A DNA stretch of 64,000 bases. Source: Leishmania donovani (lineage: Eukaryota; Euglenozoa; Kinetoplastea; Trypanosomatida; Trypanosomatidae). The DNA lies in the NCBI RefSeq assembly GCF_000227135.1, contig NC_018250.1, positions 540,390 to 604,389 of the forward strand. The letters run 5' to 3'. Below, piece after piece: positions 19,500 through 29,698 of this stretch. The notes beneath the pieces are model-generated. The model made no database searches. It saw only the letters and a program-made list of their open reading frames with translations, and was not told the origin of the DNA. Position numbers and translations under genes: made by a program. Numbering within the stretch: the stretch's first letter is position 1; every line of letters starts with the position of its first letter.

Positions 19500-22400
19500 T
19501 GTTCACGTTATAAGCGTGACATTCAGCGAAAAAAGCATCACCCCGCTGCGTCACAGGTAAACCCACCGCTGCACCATTCACAGCATGTGCAGAAATCTGC
19601 GAGAGCTGCCCAAAACTACCCGCAAGCTCCTTAACACTGCAGCAGTACCTCTTTCCATATTCCTGGCGGCCACGGAATCAGCCCCTAAAACCACCACAAC
19701 CCTCGTAATCTTTCTCCTGACCCCCCTCTGTTGACCGGAAAAAGCTGAGAAGACACCATGGCAAAAACCTGCACTGTAGCCGGTGCGTCTGCCAGCTCTG
19801 TCTGCCCCTTCTAAAAAGCACTTTTTGAAGAGGAGAGACTAGTGGCCGCACATGCCTGGCAGAAAAAATCACAAAAACGTTTGCTTGCTCCTTTCAGTGA
19901 TTTTACGCACTTCTTTCCGCACCGCATAATCTTTTCACAGCCAAGAAAACCCTATATCGCGTGAAAAAACACAAGCCAGGACCTGACCCCACCGGAAGAA
20001 GCAAACAGAACGCCGCGGCAAAAAACATTTGAACGCACCACCTCCAGGCACGCACTGACCCCCACACCTTAAAAATACAGAGCATTATCAAAAACACGAA
20101 TTTTCGCCTTTTTTCAAAGCTACTGCCTATCTTTTCTTCGCCACCATTTCTTTACAGCGACCCCCGCCCTATATAAGCTTCGCGGCGCGCCCCCAAGGTA
20201 GACGCAAGGCGGCCTACGATGAAGGGGCTTGGCGTTGCTTCAAAGGACGGAATCAGAGTTGATAATTGTTAACGGGCGCGCGCGCAGCCTAAAAAACCCC
20301 GCAAGAAAAACAGAAATCCAACACGCGTTCGCCTCCCCAAATTTTCTCGGCGGAAATACCTGCCAGCTCCCGCTATTTTTTCTTAGCAGGCACAGCATTC
20401 TTCAAAATTTAGGCATAAAGGCCAAAGCATCTAGAAAACGCTGGCGCGTTTCTCCTCGCATTGCTTTTTTTGCTTCAGGAGATTTTTTTAGTATTCAGGC
20501 AAGGCGGCCGGCGGCTGTTTGTCATCAACCCTGGGACGGCTAAAAGAAGCTGTCTGCGCCGGCCTCCCTTGATGAATCGCTAATTTCCCGAAAAGTGCTA
20601 AAATAAAAAGGAAATAGTAGATATTGGAAAAAAAATCTGCTCGCAAACGTTTTGGCAGCAACCGCAACGCCTGGCATTTAACCCTTTGGGCCGACTGTGT
20701 CGCTAAGCGTTTTTTTTTCCCACACCCTTTTCTGTGGGATTGTAAAAGGCAAACCAAAGACGCAAAACCAATACCAAGGGATACGCGCAATCATGTGTGC
20801 CCATTCGCTTTGGCTTGCGTAAATACGGTGCCCGGGCGAGGGGGACGGGGCGCTTTTTGTTAACAGACACCGTTGGGCACGACTGGCGCTTTGAAAATAA
20901 CGCCTCTTTTGCCCATTTGTAAGTGGAAGAAAGCGGATGAATTGTTTGGTTGAATAAAAGTGCGCTTTTCTTGTCCTTCAGAACGGGCGTAAGGACCCTT
21001 TTCTCCAAGCTTCTTTTGCCGCTTTGTGCATATTTTGGGGCGGCCAGGGGCCCCGGCCATTTGCCGACCTCGTGGCGCGCGCGGGCCCGTGGCGCCGCGC
21101 GGCAGGGTGGAAAAGGGGGTCGGGGCGCCTTTCCCCAGATCCCACCTTCAAGAATGGCGCTGTTTTTTTTGACAAAAGCTACGCGGCCGCTGCGGTGCGA
21201 CAAAAAAAGTTTCGCAAGCGCCCCGCTGGTGTCACAGCGCCGCCTGGCAGACGCGCAAAAAGGGGCCGCCATGGCCTTTTGTTTGAGGCCGTTGCTTTCG
21301 CGCCCCATAAGCCCGGCATCGGGCCACGGTTTTTTCCCTAGGCCAACCCCCTGTTTCATCGGAAAGGCGCTGCGTGGCGCTTGTGCTTTGTCAGCCGGGC
21401 GGGGCGTTCCTCGTAAGCGGGGTTGCCTTGGCGGGGGCGCGGGCTCGTTTTTTTGCCCCGGGGGTCTCGGGGAGGGGGGGGGGCTGGCTGGCGCGCGCTG
21501 GCCCCGAAGGCACCCAAAGACCTCGGGGCGGAAACCGGGGAACCGGCCACAACTAAAAGAAACCGCGGGGAACCCCCGAAGCGCAGGTCGCGGACCGCCG
21601 GACGGCACTTCAGGCATACAACAAAGAAAAAAGCGCTTGGCTTATCTTTGCTGTTGCTGGTGGTCCCGTTTCTGCTTCGTTTTTCTTCCTTTTTGAAAAA
21701 GCCTTCTTCTTTTTAGGCGAAAGGGGGAAGGCGGCGTTTGGTGTGGAACCCGTGCTCCCGGCTTGGCGTTTGCCATCTCAAGCTGGGCCTCGGTGGCCGA
21801 CATTGTTTTTTCAGGGTGCGGGGCGTCAAAGGCCGGCGGCCATGCGCGGGGTTTGCGTGGCGGGGATGAAGTCTTTTTGTCTCCCGGATAGATTTTGGCT
21901 GAGGCATGGGGCCCGCCTGGCGTCGCGGGTGTTGGGTGCTTTTTAAAGCTTTGCTTCGGGGGCTGTGTGATGGTGTGGTGTGTGCTTTTTGATGTTGGTG
22001 TGCCGGTGTCGTATTTTCCAAATGTCCGCGAGAAACCTGGGGCCGACGGAAATAGCAACCCGGGCTGCCCGACCACACGGGCAAAGGCGTCTTTGCCTTG
22101 AAAACGCCCAGCCTGCTGCTTGAAAAAGGTTCTATCCAGCAACTGTCTGAACGGATAATTGTCTCTTGCCGTCACCGATTGCTGGTAGCACCCGTTGTGC
22201 TGGAATTTGGGGTTCCCTAGGCCCCTTTTCCGGCACCCATTTCAAAAGGGGGGAGGGGCTGTCGCCCAAGAGCCCTTTCCCGGCGACCCCGCCCACCAAA
22301 GCCAACGGCCGCTCCCCTTTGTGCCAAAAAAAGGCAAAATTTCGGCCCGCCAAATCTTAGGGTCTACGGTGACCGTGGGCGGTCTCCCTATAACAAAAGG

Positions 22401-23110
22401 CAAAGGCACCTCGGTAAAAAAGATGAGCAGACAATAACATCTTTTGTTTCTGTGCGCAACTGGATCAAGGGACTTTTGCGCGAGCCACAAAAAAAAAAAT
22501 AAAGATGCGGTGGGGAAATTTTTCAGCAGCAAAGCTATTTTCAGGCATTGCTTTCCGCTTCCATTTCCTCGCGGGGAGGGGGGCGGAGGAGAGGCAGGAT
22601 TATCATGAAAGCCAAAGCGTTTGTGAGGCTCTGCAAGTGGTTGTTTTTATTCCACCCTCAAACCCTTTTATAAACTACACTAAATCCTCTTCGTAGTGTT
22701 CGCCGCGTTTTCGGCCGAACAGCGGCCCCATCAAGGGCGATGTGCTGCATGGGAAAAAATGCCAAATCAACTTTTCGAAGTTGCGAGTCAGATTTTTTGC
22801 CGTATTAATACGAGACACCACATTGAACATTTCCAAAACGTTCTTTCTTTACAAGAGAATCACCGGCTTCCTTTTGTCGCCTTTTTCGGTAACCGTGGGG
22901 AAACGCAGTGGTGCAAATGAGTGCTGATAGGCTAGGCGGCAAATTGCTTTTCACGAGCTTCTTGTTCTCCTTTTGACGTTGCCACTTGCCACTGCGTGCA
23001 GCTTCTTGTGGGTGCTGCGCGGAGGAATCCTCTCTTTCTCTTGCCATTCAACAAGCGCGCTGGTGATGGTCACTGTTTGATTTTTGCTTCTGCGATTTTC
23101 GGGGATCGGG
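19500..23110. other. Homopolymer-rich block of atypical composition inside the strand switch
   Basis: Runs of 5-12 identical bases (A, T, G and C) recur every few tens of bases, joined by GGC/GCC-rich words. Examples are the T runs near 20463-20492 and 20710-20720, the G and C runs at 21431-21490 and the A runs at 22486-22502. The CA/TG repeats and pyrimidine tracts typical of spacers elsewhere in the window are nearly absent. The left part (19.5-20.7 kb) is richer in A and T, the middle (21.0-22.1 kb) richer in G and C. The texture stops where the SIDER2 element begins at about 23.1 kb. Open frames occur on both strands but none shows a domain. Confidence 0.6.
21460..21483 (+). other. Candidate G-quadruplex
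   Basis: The plus strand reads five G, TCTC, four G, A, ten G. This supplies four runs of three or more G with short loops, enough for an intramolecular quadruplex on paper. It lies in the centre of the strand-switch block. Confidence 0.4.
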
Positions 23111-23127
23111 GGGTGGCGAGGGGGACG

Positions 23128-23645
23128 CCTCGGCGCGGCATCTTAGGGCCCAGTGCCCCCACTCTGTGTGGGGAAGCCACGCAGCCCCCACCTAACCCCT
23201 GCCAATGCCGAACCACCTCTGGTGGTGGCAGGGGCAAGCACCTACGAGCTGGGGGGGTCAGAGCGCTTCATCGCCACGGATATCGGCGGTCGGGTCCTGG
23301 ACGGCGGTGCGTCAGAGCGGGCTGCGACAGCGCACGCGTCCGTGCCACCCATGTGATGGACAGCGTGTCAGCGTGACTCGAGCTATCCCACGCCGGGCCG
23401 TCGCACTGCCTGCTGCTGGGGAGCCTGCGCCATCGCGAGGGATGCACCAGGGGTGGCAACCGGCACGATGGGAGCGACTGTGAGGCGACCTGGGAGGCGG
23501 GTGGGCGGGGTATGAGGCAGCGGCCGTGCTCGCAGATGACTGAGCCGGCGCACTGCCGTAGCGCGTGTGTACCGCTACTTCGCACCACGCGGGATGGGCC
23601 TGTGGCAGGCCGGCCCGAGTGGATTGGAGCGCATGTTGCACGGCC
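23128..23645 (+). repeat. SIDER2-like retroposon, copy D (long 3' variant)
   Basis: The core and long tail match copies A, C and E. The first 25 bases (CTCGGCGCGGCATCTTAGG) differ from the usual head, and the element ends after CATGTTGCACGGC without the usual GCGTTGA and A-rich tail. It is the only copy not directly downstream of a stop codon: it lies in the strand-switch region about 0.8 kb upstream of the first rightward gene. Confidence 0.8.
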
Positions 23646-24474
23646 GAATATACTGGGTAGAGAGGAGAGGACAGTGGTGTGTGCGTGTGATCAGGATGCA
23701 AAGGCTAGTTTGTCGCAAGCCGTCTGAAAGAAGAGTGAGTAAAGCATGAAGAGGAAGAAATGAAGGGGAATCGTTGCGAAGGTGTGCGAAAGGCGTTCAT
23801 GTGACGCCTTTTTGATATGAGGTTTACGTCCTGTGTTTAGTAAAGAGGAAAGTGTGGTTTTGTATGACTAACTGGATCCAAAGTTTAAGGTTGTTGTTTT
23901 TCAGCGACCGACTTGCTGTGGCAAGGCTTTTTATCGGCACTGTCGCTCCTGTTTTAACTGTTGATCTGTAGGACAGGTGAACTGAGTGCCTTTGAGGTTG
24001 GACGTGCTATGCGCGGAGCCGTACCGCACCAGAGGAGAGCGTAAAGCTGTTGGAGACGCGGTAATGGATATAAGGTTTGTGCAAGGCAACAATGTGGCTT
24101 TGTGTCGTGATAGGTCCGCGATCTGGTATCTATGGGCTGTCTTTTCACATGTATTCAAGTGACAAGTCTTGCTCTCGTCGCTGTTGAAGCTGAGCCGATG
24201 GGGCGCCGTTGTTTTACGAGGATGAAAAGGCCATTGTAAAAAAGGTTAGTAGGGAGCCCACGAGGCTGGAATGCAGTAACTGCCGCAAGCACAGCTAGTA
24301 TCGTCCCAAGTTCATCAAGATGTTCAAACTCATGCCTGTGGAAACCTTTTTGCCGCGGAGCTGCCACGTCTAGAATTGTTGCATATGCGGTGTCTGGAAG
24401 ACACTTAACTACTCTTATATTCTCACCTCTCTGTTCTCTCGTTAATTTTACTTACCAGTGTCACTAAAGGAGAA
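23646..24474. other. 5' flank of the rightward cluster
   Basis: I see no gene. A pyrimidine-rich stretch at 24416-24453 followed by AG at 24457-24458 is a plausible trans-splice acceptor, 17 bases before the first ATG. Confidence 0.45.
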
Positions 24475-24846
24475 ATGGGAAGCCCTTATGAATATCAGCC
24501 GGAGGTGAAGTGGTACCACATCCTGTGGGACATGCGGAACAAGCAGTTCCGGCAGTGGTATCTCAAGAAAAAATACCGCGACATGCGGATCGCGTACAAG
24601 TATGAGAGTCATATTTTGTACCAAAAGGCAGGGATGGGCTTTCTGATGGCGGCCGTTTTCATGTCGATTTTCAGCTCCGATCTGGCAGTCGCGGTCTTTC
24701 GGTGGCCCACGGAGGACCCCAATGAGCTGCTGAAGAGCCAAGTGTGGCAGAAGTATCACCATCAGTTGAACGAGCGCAAGGAGTATGCAGACAAACTTCT
24801 CCAAGACTCCAACTACATTCACAAGAAGAACAACCCCGGTGAGTAG
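24475..24846 (+). CDS. Small single-pass membrane protein, probably mitochondrial
   Basis: The 123-residue protein starts MGSPYEYQPEVKWYHILWD. A basic, aromatic-rich N-terminal half (FRQWYLKKKYRDMRIAYKYE) leads into one hydrophobic segment (GMGFLMAAVFMSIFSSDLAV, about residues 53-72). A charged C-terminal helix follows (QVWQKYHHQLNERKEYADKL). This layout (short, basic, one membrane helix, Trp/Tyr-rich) is common among trypanosomatid-specific subunits of respiratory complexes, but I cannot assign it to one. It is the first gene of the rightward cluster, 282 bp before the coronin ATG. Confidence 0.7.
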   Translation: MGSPYEYQPEVKWYHILWDMRNKQFRQWYLKKKYRDMRIAYKYESHILYQKAGMGFLMAAVFMSIFSSDLAVAVFRWPTEDPNELLKSQVWQKYHHQLNERKEYADKLLQDSNYIHKKNNPGE

Positions 24847-25062
24847 CTTAATTCCACACTTTTCCAAACGGTAGATCTCACACACGTATAGCACGATGAG
24901 TGCTTTGTCCCTTGAAAGGAAAAACCTTTGAAATGTTGCAAATGCACCCAGCTACTGTGTTTTTGGTCCTCTACAGAAGGGCTGATGTGCGAGTGTGCTC
25001 TCCGCAACCGTGATAGATGCATACAGTCCGTAAAGCAGCTGATGACTCATGCGACAACCACC

Positions 25063-25098
25063 CTTTGCTACCTCCGCTTATCACTCTTCTTCCTCTAG
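25063..25098 (+). promoter_or_regulatory. Likely trans-splice acceptor of coronin
   Basis: A pyrimidine-rich tract (CTACCTCCGCTTATCACTCT, then TCTTCCTCT) ends in AG at 25097-25098, 29 bases before the coronin ATG. This is the usual arrangement for spliced-leader addition. Confidence 0.6.
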
Positions 25099-25127
25099 AT
25101 TTGGTTTTGTTCCTGACTTCAGCAACA

Positions 25128-26660
25128 ATGTCTGTCTCGCGATTTCGCCACTCCACAGGGCACGTGGCAAAGCCTCAGCGCCACCTTCTAAACGTGACAT
25201 CGTCCACCGCCTTATGGGACGGTAGCAACACCATTTCATGCAACGACAAATTCATTGCGGTGCCGTGGCAAACCTTTGGCGGGACTGCAGTTTTCAAGCA
25301 TGATACCTTCGGCCGACTTGCGCCAAACCCTCCCCTTGTACTTGGTCAAAAGGGCCAAATTATCGACGTCAAGTTTGACCCTTTTAACAACCATAAGCTG
25401 TTCACCGCCAGCGAGGATGGCAGCATCTTTGGCTGGGGTATCCCAGCAGAGGGGCTTCAATCCAACATATCATCGCCACTAGTGGAGCTGAAAGGACACA
25501 ACAAAAAGTGTGGTATCATCTCATTTCACCCCAGTGCAAATGGTGTTTTGGCCTCAGCAGGTGTTGACCGTGTCATCAACGTGTGGGATGTGGAGAGAGG
25601 CACCGCTGTTAACACCATCAGCAACCTTTCCGACTACGCCACTGGACTAGAGTGGAATCTACGAGGGTCTCTTTTCTGCATAGCCTCTCGCGACAAAACG
25701 CTTCGAGTAATCGATCCTCGTGACTGCACAGTGGTGTCATCGGTGGAAAGCCACGCCAGTGCCCGCTCACAGCGGTGCATCTGGTGTAAGCGAAAGGACA
25801 CAATCATGACACTCGGCTGCAGCAAGAGCCAGCAGCGTCAAATAAAGCTGTGGGATACGCGGAAAATGGAAAGGCCCTACTCAGTCACTGAACTCGACCA
25901 GTCGAGCGCCGCATTCATACCAGTGTATGACGAGGATTTGAATCTGCTAATCCTCGGCAGCAAGGGCGAAAACAACGTGAAGTGTTTTGAGTTGATGAAT
26001 GAAGGCCTCACATTCAGTTATGAGGTGAACTCGAACGATCCTATGAAGGGTCTGTGCATGATGCCGAAGTGGTCACTGGACGTCAGGAAGTGTGAATTCA
26101 GCCGTCTGTACCAGCTGACATATCACAGTCTTTTTACAATCGAGATGCTGCTTCCTCGGAAGCAATCTTGCACTGAGTTTCAAGGGGATGTGTTCCCTTC
26201 CACATTTGCAGACCACTCTGCAATCTCTGCAGGTGAGTTCTTCAGCGGTGCTAGCGCCGATCCTCGTGAATACGACTTGTCTGGCTTGTTTGATGGTCAC
26301 TCACCGCGCCTGATGGGAGGAAGCACACCTTCCCCAGCGAAGATTCCTGTGGCAGCGCAAGCAGCAAAGCCACTGAAGGAGGCGCCGAAGGGCGAGACGG
26401 CCGCAGGGCGCGAGAAATCCAGCGTCTCTGTCCCGGCGTCATCCGAAGCTACTTCAGCCCAAGGTGATAACGGGCCTGCAAAGCACGCGGATCCATGCGC
26501 CGACATGACGCAGCGAGAGATTTTCGATAAACAGAGGCGCCTCCAAGAGCTATCTGAAAAAGTACGCACTTGCCACCAGGAGATTTCAGCTCTTCGAAAA
26601 GCACTTCAAGAAAAAGAGGCAGAGATGCTGCAAGCGCTAGAGGATATCCAGTCGATATAA
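25128..26660 (+). CDS. CRN12: Coronin (actin-binding WD-repeat protein)
   Basis: The protein is 510 residues from the ATG at 25128 (MSVSRFRHSTGHVAKPQRHL), the length I recall for Leishmania coronin. The frame is open upstream, but that part lies before the acceptor AG. The N-terminal coronin signature (FRHSTGHVAK) precedes a seven-blade WD40 propeller to about residue 330, with typical repeat ends (TASEDGSIFGWGIP, ASAGVDRVINVWDVERG, IASRDKTLRVIDPRD, IKLWDTRKME). The coronin-specific C-terminal extension follows (GLCMMPKWSLDVRKCEFSRL, where most coronins have MPKRGLDV..CEI.RFYKL). Then comes a variable Ala/Pro-rich linker and a C-terminal coiled coil (RRLQELSEKVRTCHQEISAL) that oligomerises. 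Coronin binds F-actin and in Leishmania affects actin dynamics, motility and division. A SIDER2 element begins 182 bp after the stop. Confidence 0.95.
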   Translation: MSVSRFRHSTGHVAKPQRHLLNVTSSTALWDGSNTISCNDKFIAVPWQTFGGTAVFKHDTFGRLAPNPPLVLGQKGQIIDVKFDPFNNHKLFTASEDGSIFGWGIPAEGLQSNISSPLVELKGHNKKCGIISFHPSANGVLASAGVDRVINVWDVERGTAVNTISNLSDYATGLEWNLRGSLFCIASRDKTLRVIDPRDCTVVSSVESHASARSQRCIWCKRKDTIMTLGCSKSQQRQIKLWDTRKMERPYSVTELDQSSAAFIPVYDEDLNLLILGSKGENNVKCFELMNEGLTFSYEVNSNDPMKGLCMMPKWSLDVRKCEFSRLYQLTYHSLFTIEMLLPRKQSCTEFQGDVFPSTFADHSAISAGEFFSGASADPREYDLSGLFDGHSPRLMGGSTPSPAKIPVAAQAAKPLKEAPKGETAAGREKSSVSVPASSEATSAQGDNGPAKHADPCADMTQREIFDKQRRLQELSEKVRTCHQEISALRKALQEKEAEMLQALEDIQSI

Positions 26661-26841
26661 TTCACCGTACCGCTTGTATCATAGACGGCGTCAGAAATGA
26701 TCCCCATAGTCTTCGCTGTTGTTTCCTTCAGTCGATCTGATGTTTTTTCGTGAGAGAAAAAAAAAGCTGTAGGTAAACAACCCCATATACTGATGCACTC
26801 TCATTTTCTTCTCATTGTGTAGGCTTCCTGGTGATGGAGTA

Positions 26842-27390
26842 CCCCTCTCGGTGCGTGGTGTCTCAGGGCCCAGTGCCCCCACTCTGTGTGGGGAAGCCAC
26901 GCAGCCCCCACCTAACCCCTGCCAATGCCGAACCACCTCTGGTGGTGGCAGGGGCAAGCACCTACGAGCTGGGGGGTCAGAGCGCTTCATCGTCACGGAT
27001 ATCGGCGGTCGGGTCCTGGACGGCGGTGCGTCAGAGCGGGCTGCGACAGCGCACGCGTCCGTGCCACCCATGTGATGGACAGCGTGTCAGCGTGACTCGA
27101 GCTATCCCACGCCGGGCCGTCGCACTGCCTGCTGCTGGGGAGCCTGCGCCATCGCGAGGGATGCACCAGGGGTGGCAACCGGCACGATGGGAGCGACTGT
27201 GAGGCGACCTGGGAGGCGGGTGGGCGGGGTATGAGGCAGCGGCCGTGCTCGCAGATGACTGAGCCGGCGCACTGCCGTAGCGCGTGTGTACCGCTACTTC
27301 GCACCACGCGGGATGGGCCTGTGGCAGGCCGGGTCGAGTGGATTGGAGCGCATGTTGCACGGCATGGTGAACGCGTTGAAAAGAAAATAA
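26842..27390 (+). repeat. SIDER2-like retroposon, copy E (long 3' variant)
   Basis: This is a full-length copy from CCCCTCTCGGTGCGTGG to GGCATGGTGAACGCG and an A-rich tail (TTGAAAAGAAAATAAAC). It shares two diagnostic differences with copy C. It lies in the sense direction in the presumed coronin 3' UTR, a position where SIDER2 elements are known to lower mRNA stability or translation in Leishmania. Confidence 0.85.
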
Positions 27391-27603
27391 ACTGCATGAG
27401 ATCTTGTTGACTGATCGAGCCAGCGGAAAGTTGGAATTGAACTAGATCTAGAGGCCTTGATGGTGTCTGCGTGCGTCCTCAATCGAATCCCCTATCTCCC
27501 CGTGCACGTCTTCTCTTGCTACGATTCATGCGTCATTTTGGCCGGGTGCGCTCTTCAGTATACATGTTCGAAAAGAGGTTAGTTGCCGGTAGAGCTAGAC
27601 AAA

Positions 27604-28929
27604 ATGAAACAGCTCTTGAGCCCCAAGACAGCCCGACACGCACGCCTTTTTCGGCTGGCAAACAGGCTAGCGGGGCAGAAAGGAGCGCCTGAAAGCGATG
27701 GGGAGAGGCTGTCATGGGTGAACTCCCACGTAAAGCGTACTCAAGATATGGAGCTTTCGAGGGAGGAGGAAGCGTTGCGCGAACGGATAATGCCTTTAGA
27801 AGTAGGTGATAATGCAGTCGTTAGCAACAGCCAGGCAACGCACGGTAATCTTTTCCATTTTCGCGAGTACCCAATGTATCCTGGAGAGTATGTTCCTGCT
27901 GGCCACAACACCCTTTCGTCACTGAGAGACGAGCTGCGAAGCGACTTGACTGCACAATCTCTCAAGGAGGCGTGGATGCGCGTCAGCGGAGGAATGTACT
28001 TCAAATCGATTGATGACTACTATGCCTCTGTAGACGGGTTAGATCAGGAGCAATTGGGCGAGATTGTGTCAGCCTTACTCCCGGACTTGCGCAAGTATGA
28101 GGCACAGGCGCTGGTGACCAAGGTTCTCGAGTCACTTAGCAAGCCGGCCGATTCCCCCTCGCGTCAGCTGAGCAGGACGATCACTGCAGATGCGGTCGGC
28201 CTAGATAACGCACCTGGTCATTACACAAACTTCCTCGAATGGATGGGTCGCATGACAGAAACAAAGGCCTTCAAAACGGAGCACGCTCTTTTCGAGTTTA
28301 GCCGGCGGAAATTCAATCGCGAGGATGTGCGCGTAATGTTTGAAAACTACAATCTGATGAGCAAGGCCACTCTCGAGGCCGACAGCTCCGATAGCTACAG
28401 TCACTTCTACGCTGTGCTTCATGACTTTTCGCGTAAGGTTGCCGGCGAAGATACACGACATCAGATAGGTGTGCGTATCGACCCAGCTGAGGTGGATCCC
28501 GAAACAGGTATTGCAGTTGGTCACGGCCGCGCAGATGGGCAGAAGTACATGTTCACAGCTCTGATCCGAGAGAACCGTGATCACAACGGTTCCGTCACTC
28601 TTCTCGGAAAGCCACTTTCTGTTGCATTCGATGACAAGTCCTGGCTGATGGAAATGGTGCTAATGCCATTCGATGAGGCAAAGCTGGACTTCCGCGACTT
28701 TGACGTGAACCTCATCTCCGAAGGCAAGGCGATGCCTTCTTTTGCAAATGAGATCGCTGCTTTTGCTTGCAGGATGGCGGTGGCCAATGCGATAACGAAG
28801 CTTCTTCCGCTAGCACGCATTCCTTTGAAAAAGGCTGGCTTGCTCTCTGTGGATCGCCGAAGGGAGCCAGGTCAATTCCCAGGTTTCGTGGACGGAAAGA
28901 AGAACAAGAGGAAGTTTGCGAAGCGTTAG
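27604..28929 (+). CDS. Mitochondrial small-subunit ribosomal protein uS9m
   Basis: The protein is 441 residues from the ATG at 27604 (MKQLLSPKTARHARLFRLAN), a basic amphipathic leader that suits mitochondrial import. The uS9 domain occupies about the last 110 residues: KYMFTALIRENRDHNGSVTL plus GKPLSVAF at its start, FANEIAAFACRMAVANAITK in the middle, and the diagnostic end KKAGLLSVDRRREPGQFPG followed by KKNKRKFAKR. Bacterial S9 ends with the same GLLTRD..ERKK..K.R..FSKR pattern. The roughly 330-residue N-terminal extension (for example MYFKSIDDYYASVDGLDQEQ) is typical of the expanded kinetoplastid mitoribosome. It works in the small subunit, where the S9 tail approaches the P-site tRNA. 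Confidence 0.85.
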   Translation: MKQLLSPKTARHARLFRLANRLAGQKGAPESDGERLSWVNSHVKRTQDMELSREEEALRERIMPLEVGDNAVVSNSQATHGNLFHFREYPMYPGEYVPAGHNTLSSLRDELRSDLTAQSLKEAWMRVSGGMYFKSIDDYYASVDGLDQEQLGEIVSALLPDLRKYEAQALVTKVLESLSKPADSPSRQLSRTITADAVGLDNAPGHYTNFLEWMGRMTETKAFKTEHALFEFSRRKFNREDVRVMFENYNLMSKATLEADSSDSYSHFYAVLHDFSRKVAGEDTRHQIGVRIDPAEVDPETGIAVGHGRADGQKYMFTALIRENRDHNGSVTLLGKPLSVAFDDKSWLMEMVLMPFDEAKLDFRDFDVNLISEGKAMPSFANEIAAFACRMAVANAITKLLPLARIPLKKAGLLSVDRRREPGQFPGFVDGKKNKRKFAKR

Positions 28930-29332
28930 GATCGTAGGCGTCTTGTTAGTTGTAATCCCGTTCAAGACAAATGCAAAGCAAACAGATACGCATGCTAGCG
29001 AGGGGCGCTTTACGCCACACCCTGCTGCCTGTCGTTCTGCCGCGACGCTGGGGTCTTTGTGGCGTATATATGGCGTTGCAGACCCACAGCGTTGCAGGTG
29101 CTCCGGCGTACTATTGCGCGTTCAATACCGTACCTCCTCTGTCCTCGCCTTGTCTCCCACCTGACTCATCTTCCTACTCTTCTCTTTTCCTTGCGCGCAC
29201 CGCCGCCGTGCACCGTCATCGCGACCACGCCTTATGTGGGGGCACGGAAGCGGACGAAGCTGCCGCGACTGCGCTAGAAACTCGTTTCCGCGCCCCGCGT
29301 GTGGGCTTCTTCGTGGACACCGGAGCCTTGCC

Positions 29333-29698
29333 ATGATCTCTCTCATGCTGCTGGCTGCGCTGCTGTGGGGCGTGACGAACCCGCTGCTGAAGCACTACAG
29401 CCGAGGGATGGCGAGCAGCGGGTCCGCGAAGGATGACGCGCTGTTTCTTGTGCGACGACCGAAGTACCTGTTCACACAGGCTGTGAACCTAAGTGGATCC
29501 GTCGTGTTTTTTTACTCGCTGCGTGAGGTGGACGTGTCGGTTGGCTCGATTGTGGTGAACTCGCTTTCATTCGTTATCACTGTTCTGATGAGTGTGTTGG
29601 TTATGCGCGAGGGTCTGTTGCGCGCGCGGACCACTGCGGGGTGCCTTCTGGTGATGGTGGGGACTGCGCTGTGTACCTACTCGTCCAGCGCGAGCTGA
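29333..29698 (+). CDS. TMEM234-like small multi-pass membrane protein
   Basis: The protein is 121 residues from the ATG at 29333 (MISLMLLAALLWGVTNPLLK). Four hydrophobic helices are visible: SLMLLAALLWGVTNPLL, PKYLFTQAVNLSGSVVFFYS, VGSIVVNSLSFVITVLMSVL and TTAGCLLVMVGTALCTYSSS. The N-terminal W-G-x-T-N-P-x-L and the SLSF..T motif fit the TMEM234 family, relatives of half-size EamA/DMT transporters. Function in trypanosomatids is unknown; a small transporter-like or scaffold membrane protein is the usual guess. The frame is open 33 residues upstream, but the first helix begins right at this Met. Confidence 0.75.
   Translation: MISLMLLAALLWGVTNPLLKHYSRGMASSGSAKDDALFLVRRPKYLFTQAVNLSGSVVFFYSLREVDVSVGSIVVNSLSFVITVLMSVLVMREGLLRARTTAGCLLVMVGTALCTYSSSAS

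Larger units (their letters stand above)
19126..24474. promoter_or_regulatory. Divergent strand-switch region (expected bidirectional Pol II start zone)
   Basis: All genes to the left read leftward and all to the right read rightward. In Leishmania such divergent regions are where Pol II starts, marked by acetylated histones and often coinciding with replication start sites; that is family knowledge, not visible here. At 5.3 kb it is long for such a region. It contains a homopolymer-rich block (19.5-23.1 kb), one SIDER2-like element and about 0.8 kb of ordinary-looking 5' flank before the first rightward gene. No tRNA or 5S gene was recognised in it. Confidence 0.7.

Noticed and set aside
20703..21696. 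Long overlapping frames on both strands in the strand-switch block (minus 20703-21617, plus 20950-21696)
   Set aside because: Both strands are open at once, the products are Pro/Arg/Gly/Lys-rich with no domain, and the frames follow from GC bias. No acceptor tract precedes them.
27583..27603. Upstream TTG start for uS9m (and GTG starts at 4198 and 43560)
   Set aside because: Nuclear genes of trypanosomatids start at ATG. The first in-frame ATGs were used where they exist.
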